NCBI RefSeq assembly: GCF_007000325.2
Contig: NZ_CP117268.1
Location: 124,001 to 188,000 of the forward strand
DNA length: 64,000 nucleotides
Origin: Rhizobium rhododendri
GTDB taxonomy: Bacteria > Pseudomonadota > Alphaproteobacteria > Rhizobiales > Rhizobiaceae
Reading direction: 5' to 3'
Part shown: piece after piece, positions 7,890-16,374 of the stretch
Layout: each line of letters opens with the position of its first letter
Numbering within the stretch: position 1 is the first letter of the stretch
Made by a program: the position numbers and the translations under genes
Notes under the pieces: model-generated
Databases searched by the model: none
What the model saw: only the letters and a program-made list of their open reading frames with translations
Told to the model about the DNA's origin: nothing

Positions 7890-9350
7890 TCAGTAGCCTT
7901 TGCCGGCCAGGTATCTGTCGATGATGTCGATGAAGGCGTCGATATCGGCGGATGTCGTCCTGTGGTTGACGATTGCGCAGCGCACTGCCAGCTCGCCGCC
8001 GACCGTCGTCCAGGACGGGGCAGCCAGGCCGGATTGCTGGAGGTCGAGCACCAGATCCCGGACAAAATCGGAACCTGCCCCGCGAACACCGAAGCAGACG
8101 ATGTTCAAGGCGACCGGTGCCCTGAGTTCCAGCAGCGTGTGCCGCTCGATATGGTGGGCAAGATGGGATGCCAGTTCGCAGGTATGCGCAATGGAACTGC
8201 CGATGCGCTCCGTGCCGAGCGTTTCGATCGTCATCCAGGTCTTGAGCGCTCGAAAGCCGCGCGACAGATCGGGGCCGAGATCGCAGGGCCAGGTCTCACC
8301 GGCCGCAAGGCCGCGATCGGCGCGCTGGAGATAGGCCGCCGGCTGGGCGAAGGCCCGCTTGTGGGCGGCGCCGTCCCTGACCAGCAGAAACCCGGCATCA
8401 TAGGGAACATGGCCCCATTTGTGAAAGTCCAGCGCCACAGAGGCTGATTTCTCGATGCCCGCAAACAGCTCTCGCAGATCGTGCGAAAGCACTGCCAAAG
8501 CGCCGATAGCGCCGTCGACGTGGAACCATAGATTTTCCTGGACAGCGATGTCGGCTATGGCAGAAAGCGGATCGATGGCCCCGGTATTGACGGTGCCGGC
8601 GGTGCCGACGACGAGAAACGGCAGGTGTCCGGCGGCCCGGTCGGCGTCGATCATGGTGCGCAAAACGCTGGTCTGCATTCGTCCGTCAGCGTCGACAGTC
8701 ACCGTTCGCAAATTGGCCGAGCCTATGCCGGAAAGCTCCATCGCCTGGGCAATGCAGCCATGGGCTTCGCTCGAGGTATAGGCGACGAGTTGTCGGTCCC
8801 GATTCCGCAAGCCGTTTTGGCGGACGGAATGGCCGAGCGCCTCCGTTCTGGCGATGATCACAGCCAGGAAGTTGGCCATGGAAGAGCCGGTGAGAAACAG
8901 GCCGCTGGCGCCTTGGGGATAGCCGAGGGCCTCGCTCATCCAGCGGACGATCTGGTGCTCGACCTCCAGTCCGATATGGTCGCGGCCGCCACAATTAAGG
9001 TTCATTCCGGCGGCGACGATCTCGGCCACCATACCGACGGGCGTACCCGCGCCATGGACCCAGCCCATGAACAGCGGATGCAGGTTGCCGGTGGCGAAGG
9101 GAAGGATGTGGGTGCGCACGTCATCGAGGATGTCGCCGAGTTCGCGAGGGTCTGCAGGCAACGGACGGGCAAACCGGGCGCGCGTTTCGGCTGCCGGCGG
9201 TTGCCAAACCGGTCGCTGCCGGACGGTCTCGATATGGCTGATCATGTCGTCCAGCATGCCGTGGGCGAGCGCGCGAAATTCACTCCAGTCCAGCGGGTCG
9301 AGGCTGGAGCGCTCAGCCGTTCTATCGCCGCGCGTATCCGCTTCCGGCAT
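7890..9350 (-). CDS. PLP-dependent group II amino-acid decarboxylase
   Basis: 486 aa, fold-type-I pyridoxal-phosphate decarboxylase of the DDC/glutamate/diaminobutyrate family. Seen: GNLHPLFMGWVHG (substrate-side loop), LTGSSMANFLAV (phosphate-binding region), SSEAHGCIAQA (ring-stacking His), WFHVDGAIGA (Asp contacting the pyridine N), and DFHKWGHVPYD with the Schiff-base Lys near 311. Length is normal. Its ATG overlaps the stop of the upstream PLP gene (TGATG), so the two are translationally coupled, and it is the last gene of a three-gene operon. It probably converts an amino acid to an amine, but which one cannot be read from the sequence. Confidence 0.88.
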   Translation of the reverse strand: MPEADTRGDRTAERSSLDPLDWSEFRALAHGMLDDMISHIETVRQRPVWQPPAAETRARFARPLPADPRELGDILDDVRTHILPFATGNLHPLFMGWVHGAGTPVGMVAEIVAAGMNLNCGGRDHIGLEVEHQIVRWMSEALGYPQGASGLFLTGSSMANFLAVIIARTEALGHSVRQNGLRNRDRQLVAYTSSEAHGCIAQAMELSGIGSANLRTVTVDADGRMQTSVLRTMIDADRAAGHLPFLVVGTAGTVNTGAIDPLSAIADIAVQENLWFHVDGAIGALAVLSHDLRELFAGIEKSASVALDFHKWGHVPYDAGFLLVRDGAAHKRAFAQPAAYLQRADRGLAAGETWPCDLGPDLSRGFRALKTWMTIETLGTERIGSSIAHTCELASHLAHHIERHTLLELRAPVALNIVCFGVRGAGSDFVRDLVLDLQQSGLAAPSWTTVGGELAVRCAIVNHRTTSADIDAFIDIIDRYLAGKGY

Positions 9351-10894
9351 CAGAGAGCCCGGACATGGTGAAGGACGGCCGCCAGCTTGTCGAACACCGC
9401 ATCGAGCCGCGATTCCACCGGATGGAATGCCTGGTGCAACGGCAGAGCAGCTGCCATGCGGGCCGAGACATCAAGCACGTCGGCCGCTGAAGCCGCGACC
9501 CTGAGGACCGTGCGAGATCCAAGCCGGACGGCTTGGCCAAGATGGCAAACCGGACCGTCGTCGCGCTCGCGCATGAGCAGGTGGATCATCTGCGAGTGCT
9601 CGAAGGAGGCAAAGCCGCCGGTGCGGTTGGAGATCGTGAAGGGCACGATCGTTCTTGCGTCGAGATGGGCGCCCTCATCGTTGGCATGCAGGCGGATACC
9701 GGCGACGCTGTCGATACGGGCGCGCACCAGTTTCACGAAATGGGCCTTGATGAGCGCCTGCTCGTCGTCCTGGATGACGGCGTAGCGATCGAGGGCGGCA
9801 GAGGCCGCCACCCATCGAAGGCCGAGACCGAGATTGAAGTGCGAGCCGAATGTGAAATCCATCTTTTCCCGAAGTGCCGATGGCCAGTCATGGGCTGCCG
9901 TGTAGGCCGAGAGGCCGGAAGGAATAGCGCTTCTGGTGGCGAGGGCCTCCCCGAGAGACGTCGGCACGAGGAGAGCGCCGGAAAAGGGTGGGCCCCCGAC
10001 AAATTTCGAGCCAGTCAGTACGACGAGAAAACCGTCGGCAAGATCCTGCCGGATATCGGACGCCGAGCAGCGGAACTGGCAGGCATCGACGATCACATGC
10101 ACGCGGCCGGGGGCAAGCAAAGCCGCATGCCGGGCTGCCTGCCGCGTCACGCCGGACAGGCCTGTCTTCGATGTATCGAGCACATGGACGAGCACGTCGC
10201 GGTCGCGTTTCAGCTCCCGTTCGACGGCGGCGATCATGGCATCGTCGATCTCCTCCTGACGACGCGGTTCGCCTTCGCCGTTGCGGATGGCCACGGTGCA
10301 CACCTCGATCCGCTCGGGATCCAGGCCTTCCAGCGGCTTTCCGGCTTCGACGGTGCTGCCGAGGGCAGCAAGATCCGAATAGTGGCATCCGGATGCAGCC
10401 CGGGGCACGCCGCTGCCGGTCTCTTCCGGCGCAACGAGAATATTGGTGAGGGGCCGCGCGGAAAGCCCTGCAAACAGGCAAAGGGCCATCAACTCCGCGT
10501 CTGTCCCGGAGGCTGCCAGAATGATCGTGGCGTCGGTACAGCCAAGGCTGGTGGCGATGCCCTTACGGATATCGGCAAACCATCGGTCGATCGCAACCGG
10601 ATCTGCTGACTGGCGATCGACGAGCCGCTCGAGAGCGATCCCGGCCGCGCGGAACCCGTCGCCTGATACGTTGCTGGCCGTCGTCGACGAGAACGAAATT
10701 TCGTGCTCGGCGGGCGTCGTCAGTGTGCCGTAGCGGTTCCGTCGATGGACGGGATCGGGCGAAATGCGTTGGTCGCCGCCAGCCCCGAGTAGCAGCGGAA
10801 CGGAGGCGAGCGACTGCCCGAGAAGCGCTGTTTTAGCCGGCCTCGATGACGGGTCGACTGGCATCGGTAGGATTAGACGCTGACTTGCAGCCAT
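9350..10894 (-). CDS. Fold-type-I PLP-dependent enzyme (class V aminotransferase-like)
   Basis: 514 aa. The core shows IILAASGTDAELMALCLF (cofactor-phosphate region), VHVIVDACQFRCSASDI (Asp opposite the pyridine N) and VVLTGSKFVGGPPFSGALL, where the Lys near 297 should form the Schiff base. The layout is closest to class V aminotransferases/cysteine-desulfurase/kynureninase-like enzymes, but I do not recognise a specific enzyme. It has a long N-terminal extension and a C-terminal part unlike the standard families. GGAG lies six bases before the ATG. It sits between the ATP-grasp fusion (34 bases upstream) and the decarboxylase (1-base overlap), so it very probably acts in the same pathway. 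Confidence 0.75.
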   Translation of the reverse strand: MAASQRLILPMPVDPSSRPAKTALLGQSLASVPLLLGAGGDQRISPDPVHRRNRYGTLTTPAEHEISFSSTTASNVSGDGFRAAGIALERLVDRQSADPVAIDRWFADIRKGIATSLGCTDATIILAASGTDAELMALCLFAGLSARPLTNILVAPEETGSGVPRAASGCHYSDLAALGSTVEAGKPLEGLDPERIEVCTVAIRNGEGEPRRQEEIDDAMIAAVERELKRDRDVLVHVLDTSKTGLSGVTRQAARHAALLAPGRVHVIVDACQFRCSASDIRQDLADGFLVVLTGSKFVGGPPFSGALLVPTSLGEALATRSAIPSGLSAYTAAHDWPSALREKMDFTFGSHFNLGLGLRWVAASAALDRYAVIQDDEQALIKAHFVKLVRARIDSVAGIRLHANDEGAHLDARTIVPFTISNRTGGFASFEHSQMIHLLMRERDDGPVCHLGQAVRLGSRTVLRVAASAADVLDVSARMAAALPLHQAFHPVESRLDAVFDKLAAVLHHVRAL

Positions 10895-10928
10895 GATGGT
10901 CTCCGTAATTTGGCTGCGAACGACGGCT

Positions 10929-12707
10929 TCAGAGGATCGGCTCGTCGACCGCCACGGCGCCGGCGATATAGGAGATTTGCATTTCGTGCTGGATCAGCGG
11001 CGCAAGATCACGGGCGCGCTGGGTGAACTCCAGCCCGCAACGGTCGACATATGCGCGGTCGACGCGTGCGCTCGAGCCGGGGTCGATGATCTTCTCGCCG
11101 TCCCAGAAGACCGCATGCCCGGTGTCGGGGACCGTCGGTGAGACGACGCCGATGATCCCGGGCTTGTCCCACAGCATGTAGATACCACTGAGCAGCACGA
11201 GGCCGCATGCGTTGGCGACGCCGCGCATGATGGAGTGGCTCATAGGCCCGCCCAGAGGGAACCGGGGGTCGCTTTTTATCGCCATGTCCTGGATGTCTTC
11301 GTAGGTCCTGCCGGTAAACATCGCCAGCGCGCAGATCAGGCAGTCGTCGTCAGTCCTTTGGTAGACAGCCGGTTTTCCCGTATGGGCACAGGTGACGTCG
11401 GAGGCGGAGGTCGCGCGCAGCATGCGATCTCTCAGGGCGCCTTCGAAGGCTGCGAATAGCTTGGTCGTCGCCTGCTTCTTGTAGGGGAAGACCTTTTCGG
11501 AATCCATCGAGTGGACGATCATGGCGACGTCGGCTTCGAACATCAGCAGACGTCCGTCCGACAACTCGGCGCAATCGATGGCGAAGTAGTCAAGCCCGAA
11601 GCGGCGATGCAGGGCGTCGAAGGCTGCTGCGTGGCGGACGGCGAAGTCGGTGTCGAAATTGGCCATCCAGCGGCCTTCTTCCTCGCGACGCTCCGCATGC
11701 TCAGCCATGCCGGCGCTGAGGTAATGGACCATCCAGTGGTCGGAAATCGCCAGGTGGCTGGCATAGGCCTTGCCATTGATGAACGCGATGCGCTGTTTGC
11801 GGAACTTTCCGTCCTCGTCGCTGTAGTCGATGAAGGGCGTCAGGTAGAATTCGGTGTCGGCGTGCGCGGCGAGATAGCCCGAAAGCTCCCAGCGGGCCGA
11901 GATTTTCTCCATGCCCTTGCCCGCATGCGTGCCGTGTGGCCGGACGATGATCGGAAAGCTCGTTGCGTCGAGGATGGAGCCCAGTTCGATCTCGCCAGCA
12001 GCGAGCCGCTGAAGCTTTTGACGATCGACGCGAACGGTTGCAGGCGCGAGAACCCAGCGCTCGTCCCTGAAGGCATTGGAAACGCCATCCCTGGAAAGAT
12101 CCATGATGGACTGCGGCGCATTGTTCAGGATCGGTCCCGACCAGTCGCGCAAAAGCCGCTTGAGGTTTTCGAGGACCGGGAGATTGTCCGTGGATTCACC
12201 AACCGCGACGAAGGCGACGTCATGTGCCGGGATATCGGAGAGATCCCGGGTTTCCGCGTCGACGTAATAGAGCAGGAGGTTGGTATCCGAATGCTCGAGC
12301 AGAAACTCGATCGGCGTATTTGCCATGAAATCGCCAGCCGTCATGAACACCAGAATGTCCAGGCCTGTGCCCTTGCCATTCTGGATCCGGTACTGGCGGC
12401 TGATATCGAGGGCAGCCTTCTGGCTGATGACGGCCTTTTCCTTCTCGCCCACCGTATGCAGGACGATCGAGGCATCCATGAAGGCGGCAGCGTCGCCGAG
12501 ATCGGCAGAAGCCCGCTCCAGCAGCTGGTTCCAGAGGGGCGTGATGTCTCTCTGTTCATAGATCGCCCGCACGATCGGCGCCTTGCCGATGATCAGGTTG
12601 GGGTCCGCAAATGTCTGGATCTGGGCCGCTGCACCAATCAAACTCTCAAGCCTTCCACTATGCGGCGCGCCCCGCCTTGCCCGGCGTGGTTCCGCTTTCA
12701 GATACAT
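10929..12707 (-). CDS. ATP-grasp domain fused to a papain/C39-like cysteine peptidase domain
   Basis: 592 aa, first gene of the operon. Residues about 1-125 are helical. Residues about 130-400 look like an ATP-grasp ligase: the pre-grasp element LNNAPQSIMDLSRDGVSNAF, the ATP-binding strand FPIIVRPHGTHAGKGMEKI, and the metal region LLMFEADVAMIVH, where Glu is kept but the usual Asn is not. Residues about 430-592 form a papain-like domain with Cys near 456 (TDDDCLICALAM), His near 531 (PDTGHAVFWDG) and Asp near 542 (KIIDPGSS), a plausible C39-type triad. There is no export signal. An ATP-driven amide ligase joined to an amidase/peptidase or acyl-transfer domain is inferred. The start at 12707 is the longest and has only a distant GGGAG. 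Confidence 0.7.
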   Translation of the reverse strand: MYLKAEPRRARRGAPHSGRLESLIGAAAQIQTFADPNLIIGKAPIVRAIYEQRDITPLWNQLLERASADLGDAAAFMDASIVLHTVGEKEKAVISQKAALDISRQYRIQNGKGTGLDILVFMTAGDFMANTPIEFLLEHSDTNLLLYYVDAETRDLSDIPAHDVAFVAVGESTDNLPVLENLKRLLRDWSGPILNNAPQSIMDLSRDGVSNAFRDERWVLAPATVRVDRQKLQRLAAGEIELGSILDATSFPIIVRPHGTHAGKGMEKISARWELSGYLAAHADTEFYLTPFIDYSDEDGKFRKQRIAFINGKAYASHLAISDHWMVHYLSAGMAEHAERREEEGRWMANFDTDFAVRHAAAFDALHRRFGLDYFAIDCAELSDGRLLMFEADVAMIVHSMDSEKVFPYKKQATTKLFAAFEGALRDRMLRATSASDVTCAHTGKPAVYQRTDDDCLICALAMFTGRTYEDIQDMAIKSDPRFPLGGPMSHSIMRGVANACGLVLLSGIYMLWDKPGIIGVVSPTVPDTGHAVFWDGEKIIDPGSSARVDRAYVDRCGLEFTQRARDLAPLIQHEMQISYIAGAVAVDEPIL

Positions 12708-13127
12708 GTTGTCACGATATTCGCTCCCAGCGCTTGCGCGAGCCTTGTCCGGGCTGCCTGAGCTGACGAACGATCGGATCGCCGCGTTTCAAAGCGCGCG
12801 CTCTGCTCGTTCGCGATTCGCAAGGACGGCCTTCCCCCCATGTCCGGTCGGAGGGCTCAAGGGCCCGAAATGCGTCTTCCGGGTGACTATTACAAAACGT
12901 AGTCGTGCTAGCCGTTTTCTAAATGTGTTTTCACAGCCGCGTCGCTGGAAATCGGCTCTTCCAGCGGCCCCGTTTGGCGAGACGGAAGTTGTGCGGCCGC
13001 ACCCTTTCGCCATAGCCTTGGTCCACGGGCGAAAGCTCCGGATAAAACAGGCTCCCACCTAGCAGGCTTCAGACCGTATCGACCCTCTCGATACAAGCGA
13101 CCTGCACCGAAGAAATGGATTTTAAAG
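12708..13127. promoter_or_regulatory. Divergent intergenic region between the ATP-grasp operon and the porin
   Basis: These 420 bases hold no convincing gene; small frames on both strands lack ribosome sites and family signals. Promoters for the leftward operon and the rightward porin should both be here. The clearest element is the dyad at 13076-13094 just before the porin start. I see no confident -35/-10 pair. Confidence 0.4.
13076..13094 (+). promoter_or_regulatory. Inverted repeat just upstream of the porin start
   Basis: GTATCGA (13076-13082) and TCGATAC (13088-13094) form a perfect 7-bp dyad with a CCCTC loop, 33 bases before the porin ATG. It may be a 5' UTR hairpin that affects mRNA stability or translation, or an operator. 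Role not shown by sequence. Confidence 0.35.
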
Positions 13128-14246
13128 ATGATGATTAAGGGTCTTCTCCTTGCATCGGCTGCCGCCCTCTCGGCATTCTCGGCTGCCAATGCAGCGGACG
13201 CAATTGTTGCAGCTGAGCCGGAACCGCTCGAATATGTTCGCATTTGCGATGCCTACGGCGCCGGTTACTTCTACATTCCAGGCACGGAAACCTGCCTGAA
13301 GATCGGTGGCATGGTTCGTACTGAAGGCGAGTGGAAAGATGCCTACCAGCCTGATCACAAGATCGGCACGCTTTGGCACACCCGCGCTGAACTCAGCCTC
13401 GACACTGCCAGCGACACCGAATACGGCGCGCTGAAGACCGACATGGTCATGCGTTGGGATTCGCAGGAAGGCGACAACTCCACAAAGCTGCTGTTTGCCA
13501 ACATCAGCCTCGGCGGCTTCCTCGTCGGCAAGGCCGACTCGCAGTTCTCGTCCTATCCGGGCTATGCTGGCGACATCATCCAGGACGACGTGGTTTCCTA
13601 CGGCCCTGGACCGACGAACACCGAACTCAACCAGCTGACCTACACGTTTGATCCGGGCAATGGCTTCACGGCTCTCGCTTCGATCGAAGACAGCAATTCG
13701 AGCGGCGACACCTACTACGACTCCAGCTTCACCCAGAGCAACGGCAAAAGCTGGCAGATCTCCAAGAACGACCAGTACGTTCCAGACGGCGTTCTGGGCT
13801 TCGGCTTCAAGTCGGGCGCATGGGGCATCAAGGTTGTCGGCGGCTACGACTCGATCGTCAAAGAAGGCGCCATCAAGGCTCGCGTCGATGCCGATTTCGG
13901 CACCTTCTCGGCATTCCTGATGGGCGGCTGGAACACAGACGGCGACAAGCTCAACAAGTACGCTTCGGGCTATGTTACCGACGGTGCTTGCCCTGCGAAC
14001 AAGGAAGAGCTTTGCGGCTGGGGTGACTGGGCAGTCTGGGGCGGTGGTTCTGCAACCATCAACGACAAGCTCAAGGCCAACGTTCAGGTCGCCTACACAG
14101 ACTCGAAGATCTTTGCCGCTGCTGCAAACGTCAAGTTCCAGCCAGTCAAGGGCCTGACCGTCGAGCCTGAAGTCGAATACACCAACTGGGATTCGACAAA
14201 CGAACACTCCTGGGCTGGTATCCTGCGTTTCCAGCGCAGCTTCTAA
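13128..14246 (+). CDS. Outer-membrane porin, Rhizobiaceae RopA/Omp2b-like
   Basis: 372 aa with a Sec signal (MMIKGLLLASAAALSAFSAANAAD). It is followed by the hallmark of alphaproteobacterial porins, EYVRICDAYGAGYFYIPGTETCLKIGGMV with its two Cys (listed here only by end points of the block, residues about 37-65). The C-terminus ends in LRFQRSF with a terminal Phe, as expected for outer-membrane beta-barrels inserted by BAM. It forms a trimeric general diffusion pore by family. ATG at 13128 or 13131 are both possible. A strong terminator follows, so it is a single-gene unit. Confidence 0.93.
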   Translation: MMIKGLLLASAAALSAFSAANAADAIVAAEPEPLEYVRICDAYGAGYFYIPGTETCLKIGGMVRTEGEWKDAYQPDHKIGTLWHTRAELSLDTASDTEYGALKTDMVMRWDSQEGDNSTKLLFANISLGGFLVGKADSQFSSYPGYAGDIIQDDVVSYGPGPTNTELNQLTYTFDPGNGFTALASIEDSNSSGDTYYDSSFTQSNGKSWQISKNDQYVPDGVLGFGFKSGAWGIKVVGGYDSIVKEGAIKARVDADFGTFSAFLMGGWNTDGDKLNKYASGYVTDGACPANKEELCGWGDWAVWGGGSATINDKLKANVQVAYTDSKIFAAAANVKFQPVKGLTVEPEVEYTNWDSTNEHSWAGILRFQRSF

Positions 14247-14273
14247 TAGACAGCTTCTTTAAAGCAGTCTGAG

Positions 14274-14305
14274 CATGGCCCGGCTTTTGTCGGGCCATGT
14301 TTTTT
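14274..14305 (+). terminator. Rho-independent terminator of the porin gene
   Basis: CATGGCCCG (14274-14282) pairs perfectly with CGGGCCATG (14291-14299) around an 8-base loop, followed directly by six T (14300-14305). It is 28 bases after the porin stop. A textbook intrinsic terminator. Confidence 0.9.
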
Positions 14306-14789
14306 GTGGTTCACAACGCATGACCGGCGTGCCACCGCGGCGGCTTTGCTGAACGCCATGACGCACGCCGTTTTATTAATGTGCACAAGCAGCCACGTCT
14401 CGCAGAAGATGTGATCCTGGTCGTGCTGCTAGCGCAGGAATGCGTTGCCGAAAACTTATGCTAGGCTAACAGTAACGATGCTACGCGCGACATTCCCTGC
14501 CGCTCAACGTAGCACACCAATTGGATTGACCTCCAATGGCGGAGGCCTGGTCTCCCTGGCCAGGCCTCTTTCTCCCCGCTAGATCCGGGTGAACCTCGGG
14601 CCTTCTGCAAAGCTGCCTCCAACGGTATGTTGGCTATCGGCGACCAGCTTGCGCCGGAAATGACCATCTTTCTCCGACGAAACACTTTAACCCCGCTGCA
14701 ATATATATTCGGCAAAATGCATAAACAGCGGCGGGAGATGTATTCCGACGATCGGCATGAAGCCATTTTCCGTCTCCGGGAGTAGCTCT
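14306..14789. other. Gene-free stretch with an orphan hairpin
   Basis: About 480 bases between the porin terminator and the GGDEF gene. No convincing ORF was found. The only clear structure is a GC-rich hairpin, GAGGCCTGG (14542-14550) with CCAGGCCTC (14560-14568) and a 9-base loop, followed by TTTCTCCCC. It follows no annotated gene, so it could end a small RNA transcribed from somewhere in 14310-14540. That RNA is a guess. Confidence 0.35.
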
Positions 14790-16333
14790 GTGCAATCACT
14801 GCGCCGAAATCGCGCCAAAGTCGAAGCAATCCTCTGGATTGCGACATTCCTGGTGATCTACGGGCTGGCCGTTCATTACAACGGGCACGAGGCCCTCGAT
14901 ACATTTTTCCGCGAAAACGAGAAATACGATTTCGATGAGGTCTTTACGGCCCTGAATATCGGCGGCGCCCTGGGTCTGATCTATTCGCTGGTCCGCATAA
15001 AGGACATGGCGGAAGAAATTCGCCGGAGACATGCCGCCGAGAAAAATGTCGACTGGATTGCCTGCCACGATCCCCTGACCGAGCTCCCCAACAGGCGTTT
15101 TCTCGGCGCGGATGCGGCGACACGAGAAAACCTTGCCTGCAAGGATGGATACGCAGTCTTCAGCATCGACCTAGATGGCTTCAAGAAGATCAACGACCTT
15201 CTCGGCCACGATTACGGCGATCAGGTACTGAAGATCGTGGCGGAGCGGCTTCGCTACATTTTTCCGGATGCCAACGTCTATCGCCTGGGCGGCGACGAGT
15301 TCCTTGTCATCACGGAGAGGATGGGAAATCCCGATCTTATCGCGGTGGGAAACCGCATCGTCAGCAATATCTCGAAGCCGATATCAATCAACGCTGCAAA
15401 CGTCGACGTGGGTGCCAGCGTCGGCATCGCGCGGATCCCCGAGGATAGCGCCACCTTGGCGGAGGCTATCCAGCAATCCGACTGCGCGATGTATGCCGCG
15501 AAGAAAGCAGGCCGCAACGGCGTCAGGACCTTCGTACCCGCCATGCAGACGGAGCTTGAAAAGCGCGTCCAGATGGAAGCCGATCTGAAGCGCGCCATGA
15601 AGGCGGGAAAATCCGTCCGCATTACCAGCCGCTGGTCGATCTCAAGACCCGGGAGATCGTCGGTTACGAGGCGCTTGCGCGATGGGAGGTCTCGCCGGGT
15701 CAATTCATTCCGCCCAGCGACTTCATTCCGCTCGCCGAGGATAGCGGCCTGATTGTCGAACTGACCGACAGTCTCTTTCGAACGGCCTGCCGGGATGCTC
15801 TGTCCTGGCCCGTTGATACCGTGCTGTCGTTCAACATCTCTCCCGTCCAGCTCAGCGACAGGCTGCTGGGGCTTCGCCTGATGCAAGTTCTAGGAGAGGT
15901 CGGCCTTCCCGTCCACCGGCTGGAACTGGAGGTGACGGAAAGCGCGCTCATCCAGGATCCCGAGGCGGCCCGCTATGTCCTCGATCAGTTCACCAAGGCC
16001 GGCATCAAAATCGCGCTGGATGATTTCGGCACCGGCTATTCCAGCCTATCCCAACTGTCCGCATTTCAGTTCGACAAGATCAAGATCGACAGGAGCTTCG
16101 TCGCGACCTTCGAAAACAGCGACAAGCAGGACAAGGTCGTCAGGGCAATCATCTCGCTGGGAAGCGGGCTCGGCGTCAAGATCACGGCGGAAGGCATCGA
16201 GCAGGAGAGCCAGCTCCAGCGGCTGCAGGTCCTGGGCTGTGACATCGGCCAAGGCTACCTGCTTGGCAAGCCGCAAGCGATAGCCCAGCCCATCCTCGCG
16301 AACGAGCGGCAGGAGACATCGTCTTCCCGCTGA
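14790..16333 (+). pseudogene. GGDEF-EAL cyclic-di-GMP protein interrupted by a -1 frame change
   Basis: The probable start is GTG 14790 (GGGAG seven bases upstream), with ATG 14757 as an alternative. Two membrane helices (AILWIATFLVIYGLAV and the IGGALGLIYSLV region) precede a GGDEF domain with intact RLGGDEFLV. At 15605-15611 the frame reads G GGA AAA, after which the original frame ends at 15752 with unrelated residues. The EAL domain continues in the -1 frame from 15611 as IRPHYQPLVDL, with EALARWE and DDFGTGYSSL intact, to 16333. One A missing from an A run, or a ribosomal -1 slip, would both explain it. Without either, only the diguanylate cyclase half is made. Domain identity is sure; functional status is not. 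Confidence 0.8.
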
Positions 16334-16374
16334 CTTCTGAGATACGATCTCACGGGCACGACGGGGTCATGCTC

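Noticed and set aside
12789..13058. Small minus-strand ORF in the porin upstream region
   Set aside because: No ribosome site and no coding character; the region is better explained as promoter DNA.
15637..15659. 7-bp stem downstream of the G GGA AAA heptamer as frameshift stimulator
   Set aside because: It is 25 bases away, more than the usual 5-9, so it is not used as support for programmed frameshifting.
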